Shown piece by piece: positions 25,550 to 34,765 of a DNA stretch of 64,000 nt. Source of the stretch: Vibrio owensii CAIM 1854 = LMG 25443 (lineage in GTDB: Bacteria > Pseudomonadota > Gammaproteobacteria > Enterobacterales > Vibrionaceae); assembly GCF_000817815.1 (NCBI RefSeq), contig NZ_JPRD01000015.1:1-64000 (forward strand), given 5' to 3'. The first letter of the stretch is position 1. Every line of letters begins with the position of its first letter. The notes under the pieces are model-generated. The model was not told the origin of the DNA. It ran no database searches and was given only the letters and a program-made list of their open reading frames with translations. A program made the translations under genes and the position numbers.

Positions 25550-26200
25550 ATGACAACTGCAGCAACACTAACTGATTCGTTAAATTATTGCCTTATGAAT
25601 GTGTGTGAGTTTAGAGAACGAATAAAGTTACATTATTTCCTAAAGGCTTCAGAGCGCAGACTGACTTTACTGAATACAATTAGAACTTTGCACAAGGAAA
25701 ATCAACTTAGCCCCACACGCAGCGAGATTTGTGAAAAATTAAACCTTAGTAGTGTAGAGCTCCTATGGCGTGACATCGATGCATTGGAGTGCACTAACTA
25801 CCTTACTGTCCATAAAGGCAATGGAAGGAAGACCAAGTCCAGAAATATGGTACCTAAGAGTGTTTATAAAGTGCCAGTTTTTTTAGTTGAGAACAGTTTT
25901 CAAGCTGAAATGGAAATCAAGGTTGATATTCGCTTGTTCAGCGAACCGCCACACTACGCAATAAGACTAACCAAGCGTGTCGAAGGTGTGGGAGCCGAAG
26001 GAACGATAGTTTTTATAAATGCCCCTGTTTTCCTTAAAAAAGGCAGAGCCACCATTGTAGAAAGTAGCGGTGACACGTTTAGTTTCAAAAGCAAGCATAC
26101 AGAAATACCTTCCAAACCAAATTTTAAAAGCTTATTGGGAGGGGTAGTTGTCGGTACTATCTCACCGATCAACTCAACTGAGTTAATGCAAACTAGCTAG
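25550..26200 (+). CDS. LexA-like winged-helix regulator without protease domain
   Basis: A 216-residue protein with a strong ribosome site (GAAGAGG). Residues about 38-90 resemble the LexA DNA-binding domain: LNTIRTLHKENQLSPTRSEICEKLNLSS, then a second helix and the wing with LTVHKGNGRKT. The C-terminal part (about 105-216) is beta-rich and lacks the Ser-Lys pair and cleavage site of LexA-type autoproteases, so it is not a self-cleaving repressor in the usual way. It probably binds DNA as a regulator. It is itself under the shared promoter type, which makes it one candidate for a regulator of that set. Confidence 0.6.
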   Translation: MTTAATLTDSLNYCLMNVCEFRERIKLHYFLKASERRLTLLNTIRTLHKENQLSPTRSEICEKLNLSSVELLWRDIDALECTNYLTVHKGNGRKTKSRNMVPKSVYKVPVFLVENSFQAEMEIKVDIRLFSEPPHYAIRLTKRVEGVGAEGTIVFINAPVFLKKGRATIVESSGDTFSFKSKHTEIPSKPNFKSLLGGVVVGTISPINSTELMQTS

Positions 26201-26219
26201 TTGATTGAGTTAAAATGTG

Positions 26220-26236
26220 CGGATGCTTTGCATCCG
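26220..26236 (+). promoter_or_regulatory. Hairpin in the leader of the 26259 gene
   Basis: CGGATGC (26220-26226) and GCATCCG (26230-26236) form a perfect 7-bp stem with a 3-base loop, 22 bases before the start codon. No T tract follows, so it is a leader structure rather than a terminator. Confidence 0.45.
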
Positions 26237-26258
26237 ACTTAACTACAAAGGCAGGCAA

Positions 26259-26630
26259 ATGACCATACTTAAAAAAAGTTTACTAATCTTAGTTGGGACC
26301 CTAATTACGACGCAATCAGTTTATGCGTTCAATAGCCAGTTATTGAATCGTGTCAACGAAACCGCTGATCAGGTATGCGGTAGGGTTATAAATAAAGGTA
26401 CCTATCAAGAATCAACCTTAGATGTGACGGTTGAAGGCCTTACCCCTGAAATAGTAGAACAGTTAAAGTCAGACTTTTCACTTCCAAACCTATCAATAGA
26501 AAATGGCAAGGCTGTAATTAAACATGGGACAGCGAATGGATTGAAGCAGCAAGATGTTATGAGCAGCAATATGGAGGTTAGACGTTGTCGCCAAGCTGTG
26601 GCTCAGTTCATGATAAGAAATGACAGATAA
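26259..26630 (+). CDS. Small secreted protein
   Basis: A 123-residue protein from ATG 26259, chosen for AAGGCAGG upstream. A signal peptide (about 1-23, ending VYA) is followed by a small domain with two cysteines (VCGRVI and RRCRQA) that could form a disulfide, and a beta-alpha segment LDVTVEGLTPEIVEQL. Periplasmic location is likely. No family recognised. Confidence 0.7.
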   Translation: MTILKKSLLILVGTLITTQSVYAFNSQLLNRVNETADQVCGRVINKGTYQESTLDVTVEGLTPEIVEQLKSDFSLPNLSIENGKAVIKHGTANGLKQQDVMSSNMEVRRCRQAVAQFMIRNDR

Positions 26631-26881
26631 TAAGGGCTCACAATCTTATCAGTTTAGGTGTTCGGAAAGGCATTACAACTGACTTTCAAACCCACAGACA
26701 ATGATTGATTTCAAATTAAGTAGCTAATGCATACTTGAACGCGAATGTCACATTTCTGATGGTCTGATGCCTAACATTACCATAACGAGCTCACTCAACT
26801 TTTGTTTTGTGTTAGGCTCTAGAGCGTTGATTGAGTATTGATTTTGCTGATATTTTCAGCAAGGAGGGAACGGTAAATATC

Positions 26882-28222
26882 ATGCGTGAACAAAATAATT
26901 TTTCCGCCAGTGCTCTTATATCCTCACTAACCTGGTTAATCATCACTACGATAATCCTGATTGCAAGCCTGATAGTTCATTTTATTTCTGTGCTAGATGA
27001 GAATGCCGCTGAGGACGTTCACAAGCGTGTTGAAGTTGCTTTCAATGTTGAAAAGGAAAGTTTGCTTACATTAAATGTTGAGTATTCGTTTTGGGATGAG
27101 TCGTATCAATCAACGGTCGTCAACAGGGACCAAAAATGGATTGATAAAACATACAAAAACTACCTTCTGCCCGCTTATAACCTGAGTTACGTGGCAGCAA
27201 TAGAAAAAGATCTGACAGTGCATATGCTGGCAGGCAGCAAACTACATGGTCCAAGTGCTGAGAGAAGCATTCTTGACTCGTCTTTACTTGAAAGGCTTAT
27301 GGCGACCCATCGAGGCTCGCGTACATTACAGAAAATACCCTTCTTTACAAAACAAGATGATAGAGTCTATTTGGTTTCTGCGGAACCATTTCGTGATGAA
27401 AAATCAGAAAATACGATTGATGGTTCACACTTAGTTCTGGGTAAAGCTTTAACGCAAAAATATCTCAACGAAATTAGTAAAAAATACCAACTGCCCGAGT
27501 TGCGATATTCAACCGATAAAATAGAACACGATTCGCTGAGCCTCGATGGTTATGGGACTGTAGGGGGGGTGGGTTTTGTCTATTGGGAACCACCTCGTGT
27601 AACGAATACCGTTACCCCCTATTTAGTGGTGATACTTGCATCACTGTTAATTGTTATAGTTTCTCTGGCGCGTTTGATCTTAAATAAGAACTACAGAGAT
27701 ACAACTAAATACCAAGAAAAGCTTCTAAAAGCAGCAATGACAGACCCACTTACTCGTGCCGCGAACCGAAGTTTTTTTATGGAAACTGGCGAAAAAGAGT
27801 TTCTATTACAATCGCAGCAGCAGAATCATTTGTCTGTGTTAATCTTCGACCTGGATCATTTCAAAGCCGTAAATGATGACTATGGGCACTCAGCTGGTGA
27901 TGAAGCTTTGAAGCACTTTACACGTATATGTCAGAACGCTGTCCGAGGCACAGATTTATTTGGACGTCTTGGAGGTGAAGAATTTGCTCTCATTCTTCCT
28001 GGCGCGGGGCCTGTAAAGGGCGAGGAACTTGCTGAGCGGATTAGGGCTTCATTGAATGGGTCGCCCCTTGTCATAAATGGACAAATGATTGACCTTACGG
28101 TAAGCGTAGGTGTTGCTACACTGAAGCATCAGTCAACATTTAAAGAGTTGATGCTTGATGCCGACAAAGCTTTGTATTTTGCAAAAAAATCAGGATGCAA
28201 CGTAGTCAAATCTTTCGGCTAA
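26882..28222 (+). CDS. CHASE4-GGDEF diguanylate cyclase
   Basis: A 446-residue protein. ATG 26882 is preferred; a TTG at 26831 in frame is possible, and an AAGGAGGG lies 14 bases before the ATG. A membrane segment (about 15-38) precedes a periplasmic CHASE4-like sensor (AFNVEKESLLTLNVEYSFWDES), a second membrane segment near 255-275, and a GGDEF domain (about 295-446). The active site reads RLGGEEFALI, and FDLDHFKAVNDDYGH carries the metal and GTP-binding residues, so c-di-GMP synthesis is expected. No inhibitory RxxD is seen five residues before GGEEF. It could raise c-di-GMP in the host to favour surface attachment. Confidence 0.92.
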   Translation: MREQNNFSASALISSLTWLIITTIILIASLIVHFISVLDENAAEDVHKRVEVAFNVEKESLLTLNVEYSFWDESYQSTVVNRDQKWIDKTYKNYLLPAYNLSYVAAIEKDLTVHMLAGSKLHGPSAERSILDSSLLERLMATHRGSRTLQKIPFFTKQDDRVYLVSAEPFRDEKSENTIDGSHLVLGKALTQKYLNEISKKYQLPELRYSTDKIEHDSLSLDGYGTVGGVGFVYWEPPRVTNTVTPYLVVILASLLIVIVSLARLILNKNYRDTTKYQEKLLKAAMTDPLTRAANRSFFMETGEKEFLLQSQQQNHLSVLIFDLDHFKAVNDDYGHSAGDEALKHFTRICQNAVRGTDLFGRLGGEEFALILPGAGPVKGEELAERIRASLNGSPLVINGQMIDLTVSVGVATLKHQSTFKELMLDADKALYFAKKSGCNVVKSFG

Positions 28223-28243
28223 GATATTGATATCACTTCCACC

Positions 28244-28292
28244 TTGATCAAATTACTAGCTAACAAACAATTACAACAGAAGACCATAAGAT
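28244..28292 (+). promoter_or_regulatory. YTGATC-N37 promoter, site 6
   Basis: TTGATCAAATTAC starts at 28244; 37 bases after the hexamer comes TAAGAT (28287-28292). This -10 box lies inside the left arm of the 13-bp inverted repeat at 28281-28316. It drives the DUF4942 gene. Confidence 0.55.
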
Positions 28293-28316
28293 TGCCCGTA
28301 GGAAATCTTATGGTCT
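28281..28316. repeat. 13-bp perfect inverted repeat over a -10 box
   Basis: AGACCATAAGATT (28281-28293) and AATCTTATGGTCT (28304-28316) with a 10-base loop. It could be a terminator of the cyclase gene (only TT follows), an operator covering the promoter, or both. Confidence 0.6.
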
Positions 28317-28335
28317 TTAGTAATAGGTTGCTGCT

Positions 28336-29217
28336 ATGTTACCCGTCCAAAGCAAGTTAATTGAAGAGTTAGTGCAAGAAAGAGAGGTATTGATCTCGAG
28401 CTATTTGGAATCAATTCGCCAAGTCCGCGTTGCTATGGAAGCGGCCAATAAGATTGAAAGTCTGATTCCCACCTACAACCGAAGTTTCATTGATTCTTTT
28501 GATCGGGTGTTTATTGCCCTAGCTGACAAGATTGGTGAAAACACAAAAAGTCGAGCTTTGCCTTCGGCGTGCACCCTCGCGAAGAAGTCTGAATCTGACT
28601 TGAAGAAATTGGTCATTCAGACTGTCGATAGTGAATTATGGGATGTTTTGATGAACCGAACTGGAGTTTACGGGTTGATGTCAAAACGGCAACGTAAAGA
28701 ATTCCGTAATGATGCCGCTACTAATCCGCTAAAATTCAATTGTTCCAACGCGGAAGCAACACTAGTGACTTTATTGAATAATTCATCTGCCATCGGTGTA
28801 AATGCTCTTGCCGACACAGTTCTTGATCTTTCCATCAGCTACCGCAGCAACGATAAGTTTAAGTTCCAAAAACGGACTGTTATTGAAAATTCTTATATCT
28901 GGTATGGTGACAAGCTAAAGCCTGATGATGGTCCATTAAAGCTTATCCTAGATTATTTGGCCCGTATAATATTCAAAACAAAAGTAACCGGTTCTGATTT
29001 AGGGGTACATAGTAGTTTTCTCTGGAAAGAGCTTGAAGAGGCGTTCAAAGAAGCCGGTGATGATCTTTCATTGATTGAAGATATTTACCTTCATGGGATA
29101 CATCTACGTTTCTTCAAAAAGAAAACGTGCCATGTTCAGTTACCAGATGAAATGGTAAATGAGCTTAATAGGCTGCTTTCTGAAAGCACTATGGCACTTC
29201 CGGAAAGGCAGACATAG
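28336..29217 (+). CDS. DUF4942-like protein
   Basis: A 293-residue soluble protein resembling DUF4942 proteins of conjugative elements. The N-terminal helices (LIEELVQEREVLISSYLESIRQV) lead into the DSELWDVLMNRTGVYGLMSKRQRKEF region and then a mixed domain with KFKFQKRTVIENSYIWYGD and DYLARIIF. Family members are sometimes fused to methyltransferase domains; none is present here. Function is unknown. It stands between the cyclase and the AP2-like gene, with its own promoter of the shared type. Confidence 0.6.
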   Translation: MLPVQSKLIEELVQEREVLISSYLESIRQVRVAMEAANKIESLIPTYNRSFIDSFDRVFIALADKIGENTKSRALPSACTLAKKSESDLKKLVIQTVDSELWDVLMNRTGVYGLMSKRQRKEFRNDAATNPLKFNCSNAEATLVTLLNNSSAIGVNALADTVLDLSISYRSNDKFKFQKRTVIENSYIWYGDKLKPDDGPLKLILDYLARIIFKTKVTGSDLGVHSSFLWKELEEAFKEAGDDLSLIEDIYLHGIHLRFFKKKTCHVQLPDEMVNELNRLLSESTMALPERQT

Positions 29218-29345
29218 CAATTGTCTTCGTATATTATGCTATTCATTTAATGGAATACAAACTGTAGATTTTTAACCTGGAAATCGTTGGTAACAAGATT
29301 TGACGTTTACATTTACGTTTTCAAGAACAGGATTAGTAAGGCGTT

Positions 29346-31358
29346 ATGACACAAAAGTTTTTAAATATATTCGAAATCCCTACTGGACTCCAAGTTCGCA
29401 TAGGTAAAGTAACCCAATCTTTTGCAGCATCTAAGTACGATTGCGTACTTTCCGCCGCTCTAGCATGGCGAAATGAACGTTATACCAAAGGCGTATTACC
29501 TAATGGACTTGTCGTAAAGGAATTTACAAAAGACAACTTTTCCGTCTCTGAGCAAAAAAAGACCGAACACAGTCGATGTTCTATCAGAAGCCGAAAGGGA
29601 AGAAAAGTTCGTCAAATTACTGCCTATCACAGCCAATACACATCTAGAGAAGAACGGCTAAGTGATCTAAGAAAGAGATATGAAAAGTGGCGATTAGACC
29701 ATAACAGGATTGCCAGCTTGTATAACAAGAAACAAACCCAAGACTTTCTAGCGCTTGCTCAAAAAGAACTATCGAGCCTTACGCCAGTGCTTGCTGATAA
29801 AATTAAACTGAATATAGACCTGTGGGATAAGTGCGTTGATGAGATCGACAACGTTAGGCCTGTAATCACAACTATTGAGGCTAACCAAGCCAGTCAAGCA
29901 ATCCTTCCTAAAAAAGAATTCCTCATGGAGACGCAAGGGGAAAATATTGTTGATTTAAGCCATCTATTTACTTTCGAGTACGGATCGTTTCAACCTGCAA
30001 CTAAACTAGAACCTAAAGGTACTGATGCCGAAAAAGGTGCTATTGAAATCTGCAATGAAATTGTTAGTTTACTTCAACCTAAGACTCTGTCTCGTAAACC
30101 AAAAGTTATCTTAAGCGAAGATAACATGGTCGAAAGTCTTAAAGGGTTCCCTAGAGCAAATAAGAATACCCGAGGTAAGGTTTTTGCACCTTTCATCGTC
30201 GAAACTGAAAAGAAATCTAGCTATCTTCAGTTAAGCATTCCGAGCGACATTAATGGTCTCCCCCTCAATCCAATGAATATCTCATTTAACCTTGCTAACT
30301 ACGATGAACTGAGACATGCAATTACCTATCTAGCGACTGCGAATTACATTTACCGAGGGTACTTACAAAAACAGAAAATCGTACAAAGAAATAACGACGT
30401 TCAGTTCGATTGGAAAATGCCGGAGGATTCAAAAAACTTTGAATTCGCGAGCATAAACACGCTTTTGGATACAATTTTGCTCCAACTAGGGCGAAAGAGT
30501 TTCAACTCGCCTGCTAAATGTATTGAACGCCTAATTGAATGGCGAAAGCAAAAGGTATGTCGTTTTATTATCTTACCTGACTACTATGCGGTTCAGATGG
30601 GCAATTGGAACTTTGTCGTCCCAACTAATGAAGATAAGAATTTAGTGCACTTGTGCCTCGCAATTATGGCTTCAAAAGTCGAATCAGCACTTGAAGAAGG
30701 TTATATCAATCGAACACTGCAAAGGGCGAATAAAGGACAGAGAAGCACAGAAGCTCTCCAACAAAAGTACAGTAACGTTGATCCGAAGCAAATTGAAAGG
30801 TTCAAGCAACTACAGGCGCAGCTGTACCGGGAACATAGACAACACTATCCGATGGTTGAAAGAAATGAAATCAAAACGCCAAGACCCGGTGACGTCTTTT
30901 TAGCTAAGTGCGAGCACTGCGAATCAGTGCCAAATAGGATGATCACGAGAACAGGTGATAATTGGAAGTGCGTTATCGAATGCCCGAATGGATGCGACAC
31001 TCCTGTTACCATGGTTTGTGATCATGAAGCTGAATTACATCAAGCGGTAATTAACTGGCAACGCCAAAACATATACAGCTTTTCTCTTCCACAGCAGTAC
31101 ATGTGGAATTTACATGCTCACTTCAGACGTAGGGAGCTCGGTAGCTATGTTTATGCGGTACGCGACTATCTAAAAGATAACGTCGAGTACAACGTTCTGA
31201 CTCGAGTTTTACCAAAAGATGTTGTTAAAGATAGAGCTGGAAAAGGTTATGCCCGAAACATCAGTATGAACTTACTGTGGGCGGAGTTCTTTGTAGAAGC
31301 GCATGAGCTTCATTTAAGAACTAAAGAAGAAGATAGTTACCGCAACCGCGCTTGGTAA
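29346..31358 (+). CDS. Large protein with AP2-like N-terminal repeat and zinc ribbon
   Basis: A 670-residue protein. The first 35 residues (GLQVRIGKVTQSFAASKYD, then ALAWRNERY) look like the three-strand-plus-helix AP2-type DNA-binding unit found in mobile-element proteins. A second, degenerate unit may end at DLRKRYEKWRLDHNRIASLYN. Residues about 520-560 hold a zinc ribbon (KCEHCE and ECPNGC). The C-terminal 100 residues are basic and helical. The N-terminal third resembles that of the protein at 52449-53459, so the two are probably paralogs. DNA binding is likely; no catalytic motif is seen. Confidence 0.6.
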   Translation: MTQKFLNIFEIPTGLQVRIGKVTQSFAASKYDCVLSAALAWRNERYTKGVLPNGLVVKEFTKDNFSVSEQKKTEHSRCSIRSRKGRKVRQITAYHSQYTSREERLSDLRKRYEKWRLDHNRIASLYNKKQTQDFLALAQKELSSLTPVLADKIKLNIDLWDKCVDEIDNVRPVITTIEANQASQAILPKKEFLMETQGENIVDLSHLFTFEYGSFQPATKLEPKGTDAEKGAIEICNEIVSLLQPKTLSRKPKVILSEDNMVESLKGFPRANKNTRGKVFAPFIVETEKKSSYLQLSIPSDINGLPLNPMNISFNLANYDELRHAITYLATANYIYRGYLQKQKIVQRNNDVQFDWKMPEDSKNFEFASINTLLDTILLQLGRKSFNSPAKCIERLIEWRKQKVCRFIILPDYYAVQMGNWNFVVPTNEDKNLVHLCLAIMASKVESALEEGYINRTLQRANKGQRSTEALQQKYSNVDPKQIERFKQLQAQLYREHRQHYPMVERNEIKTPRPGDVFLAKCEHCESVPNRMITRTGDNWKCVIECPNGCDTPVTMVCDHEAELHQAVINWQRQNIYSFSLPQQYMWNLHAHFRRRELGSYVYAVRDYLKDNVEYNVLTRVLPKDVVKDRAGKGYARNISMNLLWAEFFVEAHELHLRTKEEDSYRNRAW

Positions 31359-31363
31359 AATAA

Positions 31364-31780
31364 ATGAGCAATATATTTAAAGTCCAAAATCTTCAAAGTG
31401 GTAAATGTTGGCAATGCTCAAATATAGCTGATGGTTATGATTTTTTGACTCAGAAATTGTATTGCTCTGATTGCTATCCTGCATTGGAGCAGACCGCCAG
31501 GCATATGCATTACAATCATGTTAAAGTTCGGTTAAAGGAGAGGTACAGATTAGAATTGGACTTACCAATGTACTTCGAAATGCTTTCTCAAATCAATAAC
31601 AGCGACACACATACATGGTTGTACAAAGTTAATGCACATAAATCCGTACATAAGGTAACTGTAAACAATAAGTCAGTTATAGTCATGTACAGAAAAGTAA
31701 CGCAGTCGATTGTTACAGCCTTGCCAAGCAAAACACGTATTTTGGAAACTGATCACAAGGGCTTTTTGAAAGTGAATTAA
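31364..31780 (+). CDS. Small zinc-ribbon protein
   Basis: A 138-residue protein starting five bases after the large AP2-like gene, hence cotranscribed. KCWQCSNIAD and LYCSDCYPAL near residues 14-40 give two CxxC pairs of a zinc ribbon. The C-terminal half is beta-rich and basic (HKVTVNNKSVIVMYRKV). A nucleic-acid-binding partner of the upstream protein is plausible from position. Confidence 0.65.
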   Translation: MSNIFKVQNLQSGKCWQCSNIADGYDFLTQKLYCSDCYPALEQTARHMHYNHVKVRLKERYRLELDLPMYFEMLSQINNSDTHTWLYKVNAHKSVHKVTVNNKSVIVMYRKVTQSIVTALPSKTRILETDHKGFLKVN

Positions 31781-31842
31781 CAAATCAGCCAATTGAAATG
31801 AATGGCGCACTCGCTCTTGGTGTCGCAGGAGGAGGGCGCTAC

Positions 31843-31926
31843 ATGACAAACTCGATGGTTAGTGGATTTCATCTAGAAGAGACTTTGACAGAAACAATTA
31901 TCAAGAGAAAGATTCATGGACTTTAG
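31843..31926 (+). CDS. Very small protein with a strong ribosome site
   Basis: A 27-residue frame at ATG 31843 with AGGAGGAGGG (31827-31836) six bases upstream, the strongest ribosome site of the neighbourhood. A 42-residue version would start at 31798. Its stop overlaps the start of the next gene (31916), so it may serve as a coupling leader for that gene. Confidence 0.4.
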   Translation: MTNSMVSGFHLEETLTETIIKRKIHGL

Positions 31927-32422
31927 TAATCAAGAACATCAGAAAGAATATATCGAATTTCGGTTCCGTCAGGGAGCAGATATAATGCCAACCTGCGTAA
32001 TAACAGCTAAAGGTGGTGAAGTAAGGGCATTTGCGGTCCCATTTTCGAACGAAGCAGAAAAGCGTAATTGTATCATTGCCCTTAGAAAGCTGATTCAAAA
32101 ACTTGAGGCTGTCAACTACACATTCATAGCAACCGTCCAAATGGGTGCTGCAAACGGAATCAAACCAACAGAGCAGCTTTGTAGCCAAGAAGGAGTAATG
32201 TTCAGCGTAAACACTAATAACTCGATAGATGTGACCCTGTGGATGGTTGAAAAATCAGATGATGGCTCAAAGAGGCCAGTAAACCCAACTAAAGTGGGTG
32301 ATGCTGGTGGTGATCTAAGCGATCTCTTTGATTTAGCCCCATACAATCGACTGCCGTATACTCAAAAACGCAAAATAGATAAATTGGTTAAGTCGCTTTT
32401 AAAGCCTCAAACGATTCATTGA
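31916..32422 (+). CDS. Hypothetical protein
   Basis: A 168-residue soluble protein whose ATG lies inside the end of the short leader frame. The beta-rich N-terminal 100 residues (CVITAKGGEVRAFAVPF, FIATVQMGAANG, MFSVNTNNSIDVTLWMVEK) have a single-domain look, and the C-terminal part is basic with acidic DLSDLFDLAP, reminiscent of the tail of single-stranded DNA-binding proteins, though that comparison is loose. No family recognised. Confidence 0.65.
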   Translation: MDFSNQEHQKEYIEFRFRQGADIMPTCVITAKGGEVRAFAVPFSNEAEKRNCIIALRKLIQKLEAVNYTFIATVQMGAANGIKPTEQLCSQEGVMFSVNTNNSIDVTLWMVEKSDDGSKRPVNPTKVGDAGGDLSDLFDLAPYNRLPYTQKRKIDKLVKSLLKPQTIH

Positions 32423-32537
32423 TAGGATAAAGTAATATATTAGCAGGCAAAGGAAGCGACTTCGACGGTAAGTGTTAGTGGTCTGCAAGTAACTAGAAAT
32501 CGGTTAAAGTACGAGAAAATCCAAAGTAGGAGCCGTT

Positions 32538-32807
32538 ATGAATTATAAACAAATCTTACCCGCTGAAGGCTGGTATTTCGTTCATGAAAATCAAAATGAT
32601 GAACCACAGAAATATACCGTGTACCGAGTGGCTGTGTGGGCACTATGTGAGGATGGTGATGTGTTTGGCCTCATCCACCCTAGTGGCTTACCGAACAAAC
32701 CTGGAGAAACACCAAAGCTAGTTACCCCTCCTCCTATTCAGGGTAGCTATTTACATGAATCTGAATTGACTAGCGAGCAGAAAGCCGCTTACTCAAAGTG
32801 CACCTGA
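32538..32807 (+). CDS. Small hypothetical protein
   Basis: An 89-residue soluble protein with a clear ribosome site (AGGAG) before ATG 32538. It is beta-rich at the start (GWYFVHEN, YTVYRVAVWALCEDGDVFGLI) and Pro-rich in the middle. The shape suggests a small SH3-like barrel, but this is only an impression. It stands alone between the preceding gene and the methyltransferase promoter. Confidence 0.65.
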   Translation: MNYKQILPAEGWYFVHENQNDEPQKYTVYRVAVWALCEDGDVFGLIHPSGLPNKPGETPKLVTPPPIQGSYLHESELTSEQKAAYSKCT

Positions 32808-32887
32808 ACAAGAACGGTATAATTGTCTGAAAATGTAGGATAAACCTAACCAAAGGTGAATCGATAGAAATTATGAATTTACCTTAC

Positions 32888-32936
32888 GTGATCACCTTAC
32901 AATTTGAACAGTAAATTCTTTGGTTAGGGGTACCTT
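32888..32936 (+). promoter_or_regulatory. YTGATC-N37 promoter, site 7
   Basis: GTGATCACCTTAC starts at 32888; 37 bases after the hexamer comes TACCTT (32931-32936). The first base departs from the consensus. It drives the methyltransferase gene. Confidence 0.55.
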
Positions 32937-32969
32937 GAGCCATCATCAACAAAAGAATGAACTCAGATT

Positions 32970-34361
32970 ATGGTTAAAGTTATCGGTACGTACTCGGTTA
33001 AAAAACTATTAAGTGGCGCGGCAAGGATCTACATCAATAATGCGTCACAACTTCGCCGGATAGGTTTTGGTGCCGGCGCTAGATACTCTACAGACTACTC
33101 CCGTTACCGCGTCACCCTCAAGCTGGCAAATCTGGGGGATAACGGAGTAATGTCCACAGATAGAGGTGAACTTGTAGAGTTGAAGAACAAGGCTCTGTCA
33201 AAATCTCTAAAAGGGCTCTCCACTGTCCGTGTAACGTTTGAACAAGGACGAATCGTAATCTCCATTCTAACTGGTGAATTAAAGCGACTGGAGCGTGAAC
33301 AAAGCTTTTTAAAAGCAGCTTCAAATGGCACTCCATTCCGCACGGGTAGCATTTGCTCTGGGTTGGGGATGTTGGCATATCAATTAAAAGAAGGTTTAAG
33401 TCAGCAAGGAATTGATAGCGAGATAGCCTTTTCAAACGACATAAACAATCTCGCCTTGTCTTTGCAATTGGAGGGTAATCCAATCTGGGAAAAGCCAGCA
33501 ATTGATGCGTTGGCAGTGGCCGAAGATATAAGGAACTTAGAACCAGAAGATTTGCGTTGGACGCATATCCTAGAAGTTGGGTATCCGTGCGTGGGTCAAT
33601 CCACACTCTGCCCGAAAGATCGTAGAGACCTAAAACACCCAGATGTCGGCACCTTATTCATACCGTTAGTTAACGCCATCAAGACTATTAATCCAGCTAT
33701 TGTTATTTTTGAGAATAGCGTGCCATTCCTTAAGAGTGAAACGCTTGATCTAATGAAGCGTGAGCTGAAGGGCTACAAATTTGAAGAAACTGAACTTGTA
33801 GGTTATGACCATGGTGACTTCGAAGAGCGTAAACGAGCTTGTATCATTGCAATTTCTGAAGGCCTTCCCGACCTCTGTTTAAGTGAATTCCAAGCTCCTG
33901 ACGTTGTACAGCGCAGCCCAATCTCATCTATCATGGAAGATGTACCTGAAGATTCGAAGGCATGGAAAGACATGTTTCATGTTAAGAAAAAGGTTGAAGA
34001 TGAACGCTTAAACTTCAAACACAATGTGTACTACGGAACAGAAACGAAAGTAGCAGCGATCACAGCTGGTTACGCTTCACCACGTATAGGTTCTCCTATG
34101 ATTGAGAATGCAGGTAACGGTAAGCAACGCCTGTTCACTACAGTCGAGCACGCTCGAATTAGGCAAATTCCTGGCAAACTAGCAAAAGTGTTATCTTCGG
34201 TTACTAAAGGTGAGCACCCCTTAGTAAGCAAACGTGGGAACGGATCAGTTGTTCACCGCATGTTGGGGAACGGGATATCACCTAAGGCATGGTTCAACTT
34301 GTTTAGTTTCTTGGGTCAGTACATCAACAACCTCAAGAAGTTTGCTCCGCTATTCGTTTAG
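32970..34361 (+). CDS. DNA cytosine-C5 methyltransferase
   Basis: A 463-residue enzyme. After a 115-residue basic extension come the C5 methyltransferase motifs: I (TGSICSGLGML, AdoMet binding), IV (GYPCVGQS, with the catalytic Cys), VI (ENSVPF), VIII (FEERKRACI) and X (GNGISPKAW). The target-recognition segment between VIII and IX spans about 110 residues. The usual PCQ is PCV and ENV is ENS, mild departures. No restriction endonuclease gene is adjacent, so it is an orphan that may protect the element from host restriction or act in regulation. Recognition sequence is unknown. Confidence 0.88.
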   Translation: MVKVIGTYSVKKLLSGAARIYINNASQLRRIGFGAGARYSTDYSRYRVTLKLANLGDNGVMSTDRGELVELKNKALSKSLKGLSTVRVTFEQGRIVISILTGELKRLEREQSFLKAASNGTPFRTGSICSGLGMLAYQLKEGLSQQGIDSEIAFSNDINNLALSLQLEGNPIWEKPAIDALAVAEDIRNLEPEDLRWTHILEVGYPCVGQSTLCPKDRRDLKHPDVGTLFIPLVNAIKTINPAIVIFENSVPFLKSETLDLMKRELKGYKFEETELVGYDHGDFEERKRACIIAISEGLPDLCLSEFQAPDVVQRSPISSIMEDVPEDSKAWKDMFHVKKKVEDERLNFKHNVYYGTETKVAAITAGYASPRIGSPMIENAGNGKQRLFTTVEHARIRQIPGKLAKVLSSVTKGEHPLVSKRGNGSVVHRMLGNGISPKAWFNLFSFLGQYINNLKKFAPLFV

Positions 34362-34395
34362 AATACCTAATTGAATTAACAAATATGGAAGAGTT

Positions 34396-34611
34396 ATGAC
34401 AGAACAAAGAAACTTATACGACAGCCTTGCTTGCCTTAAAGAAGATATCAAGACTTTGGTACTGAATGGCGAAGAAAAAGTGGCGTTCGAACTGTTTGTT
34501 GAAGAAACTCGAAAAATGTTGGGCAACCCAGCCAAATTACCAGATAGCTATAAGCCTCGAACAGCTGAGCAAATCAAAATTGATTTATACAAGGAACTAG
34601 CTAATCGATAA
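34396..34611 (+). CDS. Small hypothetical protein
   Basis: A 71-residue helical, acidic protein with GGAAGAG before its ATG, 34 bases after the methyltransferase gene and probably cotranscribed. The segment KVAFELFVEETRKMLGN is amphipathic. No family recognised. Confidence 0.6.
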   Translation: MTEQRNLYDSLACLKEDIKTLVLNGEEKVAFELFVEETRKMLGNPAKLPDSYKPRTAEQIKIDLYKELANR

Positions 34612-34671
34612 ATCAACACCCTAAGCTTTTGCCACAATAGATTATTTCTACTGAATATTGAAATTCTAAGT

Positions 34672-34761
34672 ATGAAAAAAACGGGAGCGACAGCACAAAC
34701 CGTCGTAGAGCATTTTGATGGCAAATGCTGGCATCTTATCGAGATTGTCGTCAAACCCTAG
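34672..34761 (+). CDS. Possible 29-residue peptide
   Basis: A short frame beginning MKKTGATAQ and ending IVVKP, in the gap before promoter site 8. Its ribosome site is poor and the frame is short, so it may be chance. Confidence 0.2.
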   Translation: MKKTGATAQTVVEHFDGKCWHLIEIVVKP

Positions 34762-34765
34762 ACAT

